Assembly: GCA_963823075.1 (NCBI GenBank)
Contig: CAWGKE010000001.1
Location: forward strand, 1,860,001 to 1,924,000
Direction: 5' to 3'
Length of the DNA: 64,000 nt
Origin: UBA4732 sp963823075
Lineage (GTDB): Bacteria; Planctomycetota; Planctomycetia; Gemmatales; Gemmataceae
The notes below the pieces were generated by a model that saw nothing but the letters and a program-made list of their open reading frames with translations, ran no database searches and was not told the origin of the DNA. The position numbers were made by a program, and so were the translations under genes. Position 1 is the first letter of the stretch; every line of letters starts with the position of its first letter. This document shows, piece by piece, positions 25,660-36,104 of this stretch.

Positions 25660-28600
25660 TTACCGGCCGTTGACCATCGTTTCCAGCGTCGAGGCGCCGC
25701 CGGTCACTTCGCCGCTTAAGCCAGTCCCGCCCCAGATAACATAGATCGACCCGGCGCCGCTGACGCCGTTCGGGCTGTTGCCCGGCGCGGATATGGCGAG
25801 GTCGGTTTTGCCGTCATGGTCGATATCGCCGGTGACCACCACCGTCCCGGCAGCTTCATTGGCATAATCACCGTCGAGGCGGATCCATGTTGTGCCTTGA
25901 TAGGTCGCCGAATCATCAAATTGGCCGCTGTTGGGGTAGCCGCCGTTGGCACCCCAGACGATATAGGTGGATCCGGCGTTGCTGACGCTGTTCGGACTAT
26001 CCGCCGGTATGCCGACGATGATCTCATTGATGCCGTCGCCGTTCAGGTCACCGGTGTTGAAGCCGCCAAGGCTATTATCTTCGCCTACGGAAAACAGAAA
26101 ACCGTTATTGCCATTGATATTTGATATCGACGAGGTCGTATTGATTCCCCATATGCTGTTGGCAACATTGTTGTTGTCATTATTATAAATCACCTTGATG
26201 TTTTCGATACCGTTGTAGCCGCCCGGTATGATCAGATCCTTTTTGCCGTCGCCGCTGACATCGGCCGTCATTATGCCCAATCCCCCGCCCGAATTGTTGT
26301 CACCCATTCGCATATATGACCATAGGCCGGTGATTTGCTGGTTCACGCCGACGGTCAGGGTGTTCATGTTCAGCGAATTATGACCCGAGGCGGCTGTCCA
26401 GTAACTCGCGCTGCCGTGAAAAATGTTGACAGAGCCGGCGGTAGCCTGCCCACTTACTACGCATTCGCCGCAGCCTATCACAATGTCATCAATGCCGTCT
26501 CCGGTAACGTCGCCGGCAGCCACGATCCCGAAATATCCATCCCCGGCGTTCGTTATATTAACGCCCTGACCTGCGGCGATGCCGTTCAGATTGAGCGGGT
26601 TCGCCCAGACATAGGACGAATTCTGGCCGAAGACGATGCCCGCATTGGCGCTACCCACAGTTCCTATCATCACAACGTCCTCGATCGGGCCCCCTTTATC
26701 GCCGGTGGCGCCGTTGAAGTCGCCGACGGTGGTGACGCCTTCGTTACCCGACTTGCCGTTGACGAGGAAGCCATAGCTGGGGCTGGCCGGTTTCAGCGCC
26801 ACCATCTGCATCGTATAGGCGCCGCCAGCCGTGCCGGTGGCGGCGTAGGCGCCGGCGGCGCCGGCCATTTTATCCTCGACGGCGTTGCTGTCGAAAGCCG
26901 AGCGCGTAGTAAAACCCGCGCCTGCCGTGCACCCCGCTGCCGAATCCACGAAGCAGAAACCGTAAATGATGTCGCCCGAAACTGTCGTGGTTCCGTTGTT
27001 ACTGGTGGCGGCACCTGCCGCGCCGTTATGGCCCGGGTGGACGTCCACGGCGGTAGCCGTGCTGATGCCGCTATATTCGGTGATGTAAACGTCGCTGGTA
27101 GTGCTCCCCGAGAAGGTAACGGTGACGGTATCCGCTCCCCCGGCAATGTGGTTGGCGTAATAGACGCGCGTTTTATTGCTGCCGGTAGAGGTCAGCGTGC
27201 TTCCTGCCTGCGTAAACGTGCTGCCCAGGCTGTCGGTGACCGAACTGAAGGTCGCGGCGCTTGGATAACTGAACGCTACCATGATGAGATCGCCCTGGGC
27301 GGTGTTGGAAGAGAAGGCGACGGGATTGGTGGCGGCGGTGGTCTTGGCTGCGTTCTGCTGGACGAAGGCGGGAGTGGCCCCCTTGGCGGTCCCGCCGGTA
27401 AGCTGCGAAATGGTCTCGCTCGATGGCCAGATCGTCGGCGGCCCGTTGGGATAAGTGCCGGCTGTGATAGCCGCCTGCGTCGGATGGCCGAAATAGACGA
27501 ACAGCTGCCCCTTACTGCCATTTTCGCCGCCCGAATTGTCATCCCCGAAGATCACGTCATTGATGCCGTCGCCGTTAACATCGCCGAATGAGATGGTTGC
27601 GTTGCTGCAACAATTATTGCTTAAGTTTTGCAGCATCGTCACTTTGGGTGACGTAGCATTGGTTAACGTGGTAATGTCGGTAGCCGTCGTCGGCCAATAG
27701 TTAGCTGCTGATGAGCCCTGGATCAGATAGGTATTGCCCGTTCCTCTAATGCCATCGAGAAGTATGAGATCCTGCGTGCCGTCGTTATGGCCGCTGATAT
27801 CGGCGGCATAAATGCCGATGCGCTCGCCACCACTCCCTGTCCCAAAATTGGTCAGTTTAAAGCCTTTGGTGCCGTTGAGGTTGGCGGCGTTGAGCAGAAA
27901 CGGATTAGGGAATGAGCTGCGGCTGGCGTTGCCAAAGATCACATATACATCGTAGTTGCCATTGACGGAATCCCACCCCGTGAAGATCAGATCTGGAATG
28001 CCGTCACCGTTAATGTCGGCGAACGCTAGATCATTCAACCCGATCGCGGCGCTGGCGATCGTCCCGTCGATCCTGAACCCCTTCGAGCCGCAGGCCAGGC
28101 CGCTCGGGTTGTAGATATCGTAGGCGTCCTGCATCTGCCAGCGCTCCCGGTAGCGTACGATATGGCCGAAGGGATGGAGGCTGTCGCTGTCGCCGGTGTA
28201 GGTCGAGTATTCTTTCTGGATGTAGGTGGCGGTGTAACCGGTATCGGAACCGGAATTGTTATAATGAGCGTTGGCCAGCTCATCGACGTTAGTCATTGTC
28301 GAGCCGACATTATAGCGCGTGCCGCTCTTGAGATAACCGCCGTGCCCGTCGGGGCCATAGCTGATAAGCGCGTAAGCCGCGGCGGCCGTGCGGTTGCCAT
28401 GCCCGGCGTTTTCCACCGTGATCGCTCCGCAGGTAGGCGAGACGCCGTAGGTGATGAAAGCATAGCTGCTGCTGGTGGAGGTGGCGGCAGCGGTCAGCGG
28501 CGTCCATACGGCATAGCTTATTTTCCGGCCCCAGCCATCGAACTGGTATTCATCGGGCAGGTTTAATGTGCGCACCGGCACGGCGCCTTCGGCGACCGTC

Positions 28601-28996
28601 GTACCGGCGGTTGCGTTGGGGTTGCCGGTCACGGTATAGCTGCTATTGGCCGCCGGGGAGCCGCCGATACAACTGCCCAGGTTGGCCGCCTCATAACCAT
28701 AGGAGGTGGCATTGGCGGGAATGTCGGTGATTGACGCATCGCCGGGGCAGGGCAAGCGGTTGTTAGCCAGCCGGAAAGCCATTAACGCCTCCTCGATGGC
28801 GTCGAGCTTCTGCTGCGTGTTGACCTTGCGCCGACTCGATCATTGAGCCGCCCATCGAGAACGTCCCGCCGATGATGACGGCGATGATCGACAGTACGAT
28901 GGAGAGTTCGAGAAGTGTGAAACCGTGCTGCTGCTTCCGCCGCGGGGTGCAGCCCGGTGAGCCTGGCGGAAGTGCATGGGATGGCAGCATGGGCAT
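25660..28996 (-). CDS. Giant prepilin-type protein with FG-GAP beta-propeller repeats; one frameshift
   Basis: Roughly 1,110 residues after repair. The N-terminus is a type IV prepilin leader and helix (KQQHGFTLLELSIVLSIIAV, cleavage after G). After a break at about 28826-28832 the frame resumes VNTQQKLDAIEEALMAFRLAN, a normal pseudopilin continuation. The long C-terminal part has six or more FG-GAP-like calcium loops (DINGDGIPD, DVNGDGIND, DVTGDGIDD, DVSGDGKKD, DLNGDGINE, DIDHDGKTD). This is the layout expected of a minor pilin carrying a propeller adhesin. No pilus-assembly genes are nearby. Composition differs from the planctomycete background. Confidence 0.82.
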
Positions 28997-29152
28997 CTAA
29001 TCGGCGCTTGTGTGTGACCTGGATTATGGGGCGCAATACTTAAGGATCTGTTAATGCGTTACGGCTCATGACCCCTGCCGTCCGACAGCGGGCAAGCAAG
29101 ACACCGGCGACGCCGTGGCCCTCAGCAGTCGCGGCCTTTCTGCCGAACGCTA

Positions 29153-29665
29153 TTAGGGCCGTACTTGAAAGGGAACAAACCACTCCACCCCTTGCGGCTC
29201 CTCGTCCGGTCGATGCGACAGGAGGCGGATACGCTCGACTGTCACGTCTCCATCCGCAGCTTGCTGGACCTGCTGGCGCGTCATCTCCCGCACCCAGGTG
29301 ATGCGGTGCCGCTGGATGCCCCGGTCGTAGAGGCTGACGGCACCGTTCACCAGGGCATTCAGGTTCGATCCTTCGAGCAGCACCAGGTAGATCAGGTCGC
29401 CCACGAATTTGAGCAGCAGCCCCGCCGAGGGGTTGTACGTCACCGGCCCCAACCAGCTGTAGGGGAACGCCTCGCGGTTGCCGTTGGCGAACCGGAATTC
29501 CAGCGACAGCGCCGTGTCCCGTATACCGCGCAGATAGCCGAAACAACCGCACTCTTCTTCGTCGGTATCCACGTCCGCCGCGGCAACCCGGTCGTGCGGC
29601 GAGTTGGACCGCGACTGTCCGGCGCGGTTTCGCAGGGCGAACATGTCCAGGCCGTTATCTTTCAT
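29153..29665 (-). CDS. Conserved hypothetical protein after the relaxase
   Basis: 170 residues (MKDNGLDMFALRNRAGQ). A beta-rich core (LEFRFANGNREAFPYSWLGP, then LLLKFVGDLIYLVLLEG) is followed by GIQRHRITWVREMT and a C-terminus ending EWFVPFQVRP. The start overlaps the relaxase stop by 11 bases, so the two are translationally linked. I do not recognise the fold. Its position suggests a mobilisation accessory, or a protein simply carried with the relaxase. Confidence 0.65.
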   Translation of the reverse strand: MKDNGLDMFALRNRAGQSRSNSPHDRVAAADVDTDEEECGCFGYLRGIRDTALSLEFRFANGNREAFPYSWLGPVTYNPSAGLLLKFVGDLIYLVLLEGSNLNALVNGAVSLYDRGIQRHRITWVREMTRQQVQQAADGDVTVERIRLLSHRPDEEPQGVEWFVPFQVRP

Positions 29666-32334
29666 GCGTCGCCTCCTTCTTCTTTATCGCTGTATGGTCG
29701 CGGCCGACCCGCTCGCGCGGCCGCTGCTGGCTTGCCCACCGCCGCAGGAACGACCAATGCCGGTTGAGCCGCTCCCGGCCCGCAGGTTTTCTCGGCCGGA
29801 AGACCTCCGTCGCCGTCAGCCGCTCGCGGTCGCGCGCCACCGCCTCTCGCAGCGCCTGCTTGTCGTCGGTGAAAATCACCGCCTGCTCTTTGCCCCTTGA
29901 GACGCTGACATAGAGCTGCTGGCGATCCGAAGCCGGGAGCGACTGCTGCGACTGGCCGATCAGCACCTTGTCCACGGTCTTGCCTTGAGCCGCGTGACTC
30001 GTCACCACGTACCCGCAGGCGATATGGCCGAAATCCTTCCCGATCACCCAGCCATTGTTCAACACCACGTCGCCGCCGGCCGTGAAGCCTCGGACGGTAT
30101 AGAGTGCCCCGTTGTTGAGCCGATGGCGGTTGTCGGCCGTCTTGCCGCCCGCCGTCACCCGCAGCCGGTCGCCGATGGCCAGGCGCATCGTCTCCGGCCG
30201 GTACACCTGAAAGCGCGCCGCCTGGGCGAGCGGAAGCGGCTGGTCGCCAACCACCAGACTCTGCCCGTTCCTGAAGCCCTTGGCGTTCTGGTGGAACTGC
30301 AGCATGTCGCCGGCGTCGTAGCTTCCCGCCTCCCCTCGCTCGGCTTGCGTCAAATGCAGCGGCCGCCAGGCCGTGAACTCCCTTTCCTCACCGAGCTTGC
30401 CTTGCGCCGCCAGCTCGCCGCGGATGACCCCGGTGATGCGCTGCCCCTCGGCGTGCGTCGGCGACACCACCAGGGCGGTCTTTAGCGAACCGTCCCGCTT
30501 CTTTTCTGCTGAGGCGTGCAGGTAGGCCGCGGCCAGCCGCAGGTAGCGCTCGCCGTCTGGGACTTCCTGCACCCAGCCCAGGCGGTCCAGCTCGTCGAAC
30601 CCTTCGGCGACCTTATCCTCCGACAACAGCCGCACGGCCTTCTTGTAGTCGCCTTCCTGACGCATGATCTCCGTCACCGCCACCGACGGCACGCCGGCCT
30701 CTTCCTCCAACAGCTTCAGCGGCGAACCGCGTGACGGGCTGGAATGCTGCCGGCGGTCGCCCATCAGGATCACGCGCGCATTCACCCGCTCCGCTATGTC
30801 GAACAAGGCGGCCGTGTCCTGACTGTTGAGCAGGCCGGCTTCGTCCACCCACACCACCTGCCCTGCCGCACGCTGCTGCATGGCTTCGCTTTTCAGGAAC
30901 ATCGCCACCGTGTCCGCATCCTTGAAGCCGGCGCCGCGCAGCACGTCGCGGCTCGCCCCGGCCGAGGGTGCCAGCACCAGCACCTGGTGCCCGCCCTCCC
31001 CGATCGCCTCCACCGCCTCCTGCATCAGCGTCGTCTTGCCCGTGCCGGCGGCGCCACGCAACAGGATCACGCGGTCGCGCGACGACAGGATGTGCCGCAC
31101 CGCCTGCCGCTGACCGTCGTTGAGCCAGTCGCGCTGCGTGGGGCGGCCGGGAAGTCCCAGCGGCTGCCGCGTGCCCCTGCCCTCGCGCGCGAACGCTACC
31201 AGGCGGTCTTCCTCGGCCAGCACTTCCGGCGTCGTGACCAGCCTTGCACCGTCGCCCTGCTCGACCAAGAGCGGCCGCCGCGCATACTCACGGCGGACGC
31301 CTTCCACCGTGACCGCCCCCAGGCCGTGCTTCAAGGCCTCGGCCAGCAGGCGCTTTTCGGGAACGACCGCCTCGCGCTCGAAGACGTGCCGCACCGCGAA
31401 TTCCACCGCAGCGGCGTCGCCGCGCTCCGGGGACGGGTTCGCCCCGCGCTCGCCCTTCGCCGTCAGGATCGCCTGCCGCTCCGGCGCAGTCAGCCGGTTG
31501 TCCCACTCCTGCGTAAGCTCCGCCCAGCTCAGACTTTTGTCCTTGCGTTCCCGCGACAGGGCGCCGAGGCGGGCTTTGGCCTCCGGGTCGTCGATGCCCT
31601 TCTCCCGCGCCAGCTCTTCGATCTTGTCCGTCCGCCGGGAGAAGCGCCGGATCGTCGCCGGCGCAACGCCGGCGATCTCGAAATCGTCGCGCTTGCGGTC
31701 GATGGCGTAGCCCAGCGCCTGCAGCCGGTTGGCCAGCCGCACCCGGAACGCCGCCTGCCAGTAAGGCGCGTCGCGTTTCAGGTCGCGGAACTGGCCGGCC
31801 TTCCACTGCTGCTCTTCGGAATCGAAAGTAGCGTTGAAGCACAAAGCAGTGGGCATGGAGTTGGGGGTCGGGCACGCCCTGCACTGGCCGGCTGGTGAAA
31901 TGCACGAACTCCCCGTAGGCCAGGTTGCCGGTAGTCCGCTCTTCGTTGCGGCCGTCCTTGCGGACGCGGGCTTTCATTTCCGCCTCGATGTCGCCCATCG
32001 TCTCATGCACCGAGTCGCGGAAGGCGGCGAGGATGTCCTGGTCCTCGGTCAGGGCGTAGAGCAGCGACACCGACTTCGGCACCGACCAGGTGAAGTCGTA
32101 GCCAACCGTCCGGTCGTCCTTCGTCCGTGGCGTCAGCCGGTCGCCCGTGCGCGGGTCGCGATTCTCGCACAGGGCGTTGAACGCCCGCTTAGAGACCGGG
32201 CCCTCCAGGCCCAGCATCCGCGCCCCCTGCCCTCCCCACCGGCCGACGATCTCCTGCCCCTCCGCATAGTAGTCGGCGGAGGCGTAATACTGCTTCGCGG
32301 CGTCGGACGACGCCTGTTGCGTGATGCGCAGCAT
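29655..32334 (-). CDS. MobF-type relaxase-helicase (TrwC/TraA-like); one frameshift
   Basis: Roughly 890 residues after repair. The N-terminal relaxase domain has the TrwC pattern (MLRITQQASSDAAKQYY; YDFTWSVPKSVSLLYAL; DPQLHAHCFV, the metal-binding histidines). At about 31838-31842 one extra base moves the frame to FNATFDSEEQQW. The C-terminal RecD-like helicase has Walker A LRGAAGTGKTTLMQEA, DEAGLLNSQD and the late motif VVTSHAAQGKTVDKVLI. It nicks and unwinds DNA at an origin of transfer. No type IV secretion genes are in the window, so the element looks mobilisable rather than self-transmissible. Confidence 0.88.
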
Positions 32335-32546
32335 GCAAAATTCTAGGCGTGAGTTTGCGATGCGGCCTGGCCGTTCTCGGGAAACGCGTGTTTCCCCGAT
32401 CTTGACCAGGCGTCGATCCGCCGCAAAAGCAAGAGGCGTGCCGACCGTTTGACCGTATTGATTTCCGCCACGTCCGAAGTGCTGGACAGACGCGACCCTG
32501 CTGTGCTACCCGTCTCCTCATGGGTCCATCAGGAGTTCATCAGGAC
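32335..32546. promoter_or_regulatory. Divergent control region, possible oriT
   Basis: 212 bases between the relaxase (minus) and the DUF6166-like gene (plus). It holds an inverted repeat GGGAAAC-GCGT-GTTTCCC at 32379-32396 and a tandem GACCGT pair at 32443-32456. Both are reasonable operator or nic-region features beside a relaxase. No consensus oriT can be named. Confidence 0.4.
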
Positions 32547-32879
32547 ATGAAAACCTACCATGGAAGGCGAACCGAACACGGCTGCGCGGTCGATGTCGAG
32601 GATAACGGCGAGGTCTATTGCCTCCACCCACGGCACGACCTTAGAAATCACTCCCCAACGGGTCTCGAATGGGGGTATTCGGGAAGCGGGCCGGCCCAAC
32701 TCGCCCTGGCCCTGGCCGCCGACGTACTCGGCGACGACGAACAAGCCCAGGACATCTACCAGCGGCTCAAGTTTCGCCTCGTCGGTGGCCTGCCGCACGA
32801 GGGCTGGGTGCTGACCGAGGACCGCATCCGCTCGGCCATTGACGACATCCGCCACGAGCAGGGCCGGATCCGCCAGTAG
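32547..32879 (+). CDS. DUF6166-like small protein
   Basis: 110 residues (MKTYHGRRTEHGCAVDVEDN). The core LDLRNHSPTG-type segment is present as RHDLRNHSPTGLEWGYSGSG, followed by PAQLALALAADVLGDDEQA and YQRLKF. This is the family pattern of plasmid- and phage-borne DUF6166 proteins of unknown function. The start has AGGAG upstream. It is the first of a row of small plus-strand genes on the element. Confidence 0.75.
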   Translation: MKTYHGRRTEHGCAVDVEDNGEVYCLHPRHDLRNHSPTGLEWGYSGSGPAQLALALAADVLGDDEQAQDIYQRLKFRLVGGLPHEGWVLTEDRIRSAIDDIRHEQGRIRQ

Positions 32880-33209
32880 TCCAGCCGCCCACATCGCTCG
32901 CCCCCGACCGCACGCACTCGCGCCAGTACGCGCCGCCTTGATCCGCACGCCCGCGTCCACTTCTTCTCCTGCCGCCCAATCGCCTCGTTCAGCCACCGGT
33001 CTCCCCTTCCCTATTCTCGCCGCACCGAGCGGCCTTTCTTGCCGGGGTCTTAAAGCCGCCGCCGGCCCGCGCAAGCTGCCAAGGCCGTTTCCCTGCGGGA
33101 GCCTCGGCCTTTCGCTTGCCCGGTGCGCTGCGCCCCGGCTGAGGCGGCTTTCTGTCCGCCCCGGAAAGGCCGTCACGGTGACGGTCTCAGAAGAAGAAGG
33201 AGAAAGACC
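32880..33209. other. Intergenic region holding hairpin A
   Basis: 330 bases upstream of the 70-residue gene at 33210. Apart from hairpin A (33071-33120) it holds GC-rich spacer and an AGAAGGAG ribosome site at its end. No gene is supported. Confidence 0.5.
33071..33120 (+). repeat. Hairpin element, copy A
   Basis: CTGCC, then stem AAGGCCG...CGGCCTT around a TTTCC-starting loop, then TTCGCTTGCC. It is related to 37568-37620 and 38470-38521. It lies about 90 bases before the start of the gene at 33210. Confidence 0.65.
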
Positions 33210-33422
33210 ATGTCCGACACGAAAATCGATCACAGCAAGAAACACCCGGCGTTCACCGCCTACCACGTCCGCGACGGCAAGCAAGGCGAGAAGGGCTTCT
33301 GGACCCGCATAGGCGTAGCGTGGGCCCATAAGGACGGCAAGGGCTTCGACGTGCAGCTCGACGGCCTGGCCCCGCTGGACGGACGCATCGTCCTCCGCAC
33401 GCCCGAGCCGAAGAACGGCTAA
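33210..33422 (+). CDS. Small conserved plasmid-type protein
   Basis: 70 residues: MSDTKIDHSKKHPAFTAYHV, then RDGKQGEKGFWTRIGVAWAH and a DGKGFDVQLDGL segment. Small proteins of this pattern occur on many proteobacterial and planctomycete plasmids; no function is established to my knowledge. It has a strong AGAAGGAG site. Hairpin A lies in its leader. Confidence 0.7.
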   Translation: MSDTKIDHSKKHPAFTAYHVRDGKQGEKGFWTRIGVAWAHKDGKGFDVQLDGLAPLDGRIVLRTPEPKNG

Positions 33423-33479
33423 CCGATGAATCAACCGGGCGGGCCGCAAGGCCCGCCCCCATCTCGAAAGGAATCGACC

Positions 33480-33653
33480 ATGAACACGTTCAATCACCAC
33501 GCCGCCGCCGACATTTTCAGCGTCACCGCCGCCCTCGACCGCTACGTCGAAGCCGGCATCGACCCGGCCTTCGATACCGAATGCGAGGAGCTGGAACGCC
33601 AGTTCGCGGAACTCCGCTGCGCCCAGGCCAGCGAGTTAGGGAGGCGACCATGA
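33480..33653 (+). CDS. Small hypothetical protein
   Basis: 57 residues (MNTFNHHAAADIFSVTAALD), acidic and probably helical. GAAAGGAAT lies upstream of the start and its stop overlaps the next start as ATGA. The coupling and ribosome site support it as a real gene; the function is unknown. Confidence 0.6.
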   Translation: MNTFNHHAAADIFSVTAALDRYVEAGIDPAFDTECEELERQFAELRCAQASELGRRP

Positions 33654-34144
33654 AACTCAAGATCATTGACACCGCCCACCATCGCAACGGCATCGACGGC
33701 GCTCCCTTCAACGTGGCCCTGTTCGAGGACGCTGGCCCGGACGGCGGCTGCAAACTCGCCATCCTGTTCGACGAGCCGCACTACTGCGCGGTCCTCGACG
33801 TGGCCAAGCTGGCCGCCGGAGACATCGCCTTCGGCTCCAATTCCTGGCGCGGCGACGATTACGAGCCGGCGCTCCGCCGGGCCATCCGCCACGGCCGCGA
33901 CAGCAGCCAGCAGGCCGGCATGACCGCCGAAGCGTCCATCCCGCGGCGCGTCGATCGCTGCGACGCCGCCCTGCGTCACTATTCCGACGACGGCGTGTTC
34001 ACCAGCCTGATCGACCTTCTCGCCGACGCCATGCACTGGTGCGACGCGACCGGCGAGCACTTCCACTACGCGTTGTGCCTGGCCGGCAAGCACTATGTCG
34101 CCGAACTGAACGATCAACCCGTCACGGAAAGGAAACGCCCATGA
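33650..34144 (+). CDS. Conserved accessory protein of unknown function
   Basis: 164 residues. The N-terminal beta-rich part (MKLKIIDTAHHRNGIDGAPF, then CKLAILFDEPHYCAVLDVAK) is followed by helices (EPALRRAIRHGRD; SLIDLLADAMHWCDATG). ATGA overlaps on both sides (33650 and 34141) place it in a tight translationally coupled run ending with the methyltransferase. I do not recognise the family. Confidence 0.65.
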   Translation: MKLKIIDTAHHRNGIDGAPFNVALFEDAGPDGGCKLAILFDEPHYCAVLDVAKLAAGDIAFGSNSWRGDDYEPALRRAIRHGRDSSQQAGMTAEASIPRRVDRCDAALRHYSDDGVFTSLIDLLADAMHWCDATGEHFHYALCLAGKHYVAELNDQPVTERKRP

Positions 34145-34638
34145 CCTACGCCCTCGCCTCCATCAACCCCTTCCTCGCCGCCCGCTGCAACCGGGCCGCC
34201 CCCGGCGTAACACCCCGGCTTGAGCACCAACCCGTCGCACAGCAGCCCGTCTATGCCCGGTTGCCCCGCGCTCCGAGGAACGCCAGCCCGGTGCCGCACC
34301 TCACGAGCCTCTACCATTTCAGCCGGGCGGGCGAGTACGGCGACCGGAGTTACCCCGGCAATTGCGGAGGCAATCTTATCAAGGACTTGCTGATTTATTT
34401 CAAGCCGGGGCTAGTCCTGGACCCCATGAGTGGCAGCGGCACATGCCCGGACGTATGCCAGGAACTCGCCATTCCCTGCATGGCGTGGGACATCCACCGC
34501 GGCATTGACGCCTGCGAGCCGCAAGGCTTCTCCGACGGCGACAAGGTCTTTGACTTCATCTGGGCCCACCCACCTTACTGGCGCCAAAAGCTCTACGCGG
34601 ACGACCCCCGGGACCTCTCCCGCGCCCCAACGCTGGAG

Positions 34639-36104
34639 GTAATCGTTCAACGCTACGAGAGCAGTGAGGGGCAGGGTTGGCCGGTGCGATGGGCGAGGAC
34701 AGCCTCATGCAGGTAATCCAGGACATTCTTCGCCTGCAACCGCCGGGTTTGCACCACGGTCAGAATCCGCTCGACGAAGCGACAGCCGTTCCCACTCCAG
34801 CAGCCGAAACTCCGCCTGCGCCACAGCACCGCCCGACGCAGCAGTCGTTCCACGTGGTTGTTCGTCGGCTCCAGTCCCTCCGTCGTCACGAACGTCCACA
34901 GCGCAGGCTCCAACGCCAGCACGTTCTCGCAGAACCGCACCACCGTTGGGTCGGCGCCGAGGATCGCGCCTTCCAGCAGCACCCGGTTCATCCGTCGCAT
35001 CACCGGGGCCAGCCGCGCTTCCAGTTGTGCCCGCGTGACCTGTCCGTCCCGGAACCCGTGCCACGCGGCGAAGACCTTCCTGACCAGTCGCCGCCCCTCC
35101 CGTCCGACCCACTCTTCGGGGCCGCCCCGGTCGATGATCTTCTGGAAATCCCGTTTCAGGTGCGCCCAGCAGATCTGCCGCCGCTGGGGCGGCACCCGGT
35201 TGTACGGGCCCCAGCGGTCGCTGCACAGGATCCCCAGGATCTCCAGGCCCAGGATCGCCGTCAGGCCCGCCGCGCTTCGGCGGGCGTGGATCACGAAGGC
35301 CACCACCTGGGTGGTGGCCGCCGCCCACAGCCAGCACAACGCCCCCGCGAGTTTCCAACTGGTCTCGTCGGCGTTCTTGACCGCCGCCTGGCGCACCGCC
35401 GCCACCGCCTCCTGGTGGGCCGTCTCCAGGGCGGCGCCGACTTCTTGCTCGAGGTTGCAGACCGTGCCCAAGGCGATCGGGGCGTCGAAGACCGCGTCGG
35501 CGATCTCCTCGACGCCGCGCTTGCTCAGGCCGTGACAGCCGGAGAAGTAGGACAGCGTGCCGGTCAGCCGCGGCCCGACACTGTGGGCGCGAACCGCCGC
35601 CGGGATGACCGCATGCGTCCGGTGGCCGCAGCAGGGGCAGGTGCGGGCGTGGCCCTGGTACTCGGTGACCTCGGCTATGACCGGGGGCAGTTCGATGGTT
35701 TGGAAGCGGGTGGGCTCGGGATCGCCCGGCGAGGGCTGGGCGGGCAGGGCCGCGGCACAGCGCTCACACCGCTTGGGGACCAAGTGCTTGAAATGGTTGA
35801 CCCGCTCGGCGGGAAGCAACCGCCGCAGCTGCGGGGGATGGCCCAGTTGTCCGCCGGCTGGACGTTTGGACTTCTTTTTCTGGACCGGCTTGGGTGCGCC
35901 GGGGGGATTGGCGGACGGCGGCAGCGAGGAGTTGGAACTGTTGGTGCCGAGTCGGGCTTCCAACTCGGCGACGCGGCGTTCCAACTCGGCAATGCGCCTA
36001 TCGCGTTCGCAGCATCCCGGGCACACGGAAGCGTCCATGCCACGATTTTAGCAGTCGGCTCTCGGCGCAGCTGCGCTGCTTTGCGAATTCCGCTGGACGG
36101 TTAC
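34639..36104 (-). mobile_element. IS66-family element (single-ORF type)
   Basis: 1,466 bp. The ends begin GTAA, typical of IS66: GTAATCGTTCAACG on the left and GTAACCGTCCAGCG on the right, as imperfect inverted repeats. The 8-bp target CGCTGGAG is duplicated exactly at 34631-34638 and 36105-36112. The intact transposase fills the element. The exact duplication suggests a recent insertion. Confidence 0.93.
34653..36038 (-). CDS. IS66-family transposase
   Basis: 461 residues. An N-terminal leucine-zipper-like helix (RRIAELERRVAELEARLG) is followed by paired CxxC zinc knuckles (PKRCERCAAALP and CPCCGHRTHA). A DDE domain follows with DETSWK, CSDRWGPYNRVPP and a late TTEGLEPTNNHVERLLR carrying the glutamate region. 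No TnpA/TnpB accessory genes are present, as in the short single-ORF branch of the family. The frame is intact, so it may be active. Confidence 0.93.
   Translation of the reverse strand: MDASVCPGCCERDRRIAELERRVAELEARLGTNSSNSSLPPSANPPGAPKPVQKKKSKRPAGGQLGHPPQLRRLLPAERVNHFKHLVPKRCERCAAALPAQPSPGDPEPTRFQTIELPPVIAEVTEYQGHARTCPCCGHRTHAVIPAAVRAHSVGPRLTGTLSYFSGCHGLSKRGVEEIADAVFDAPIALGTVCNLEQEVGAALETAHQEAVAAVRQAAVKNADETSWKLAGALCWLWAAATTQVVAFVIHARRSAAGLTAILGLEILGILCSDRWGPYNRVPPQRRQICWAHLKRDFQKIIDRGGPEEWVGREGRRLVRKVFAAWHGFRDGQVTRAQLEARLAPVMRRMNRVLLEGAILGADPTVVRFCENVLALEPALWTFVTTEGLEPTNNHVERLLRRAVLWRRRSFGCWSGNGCRFVERILTVVQTRRLQAKNVLDYLHEAVLAHRTGQPCPSLLS

Noticed and set aside
26335..27591. 418-codon plus-strand frame opposite the FG-GAP gene
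   Set aside because: Shadow of the repeat-rich gene; no start signal.
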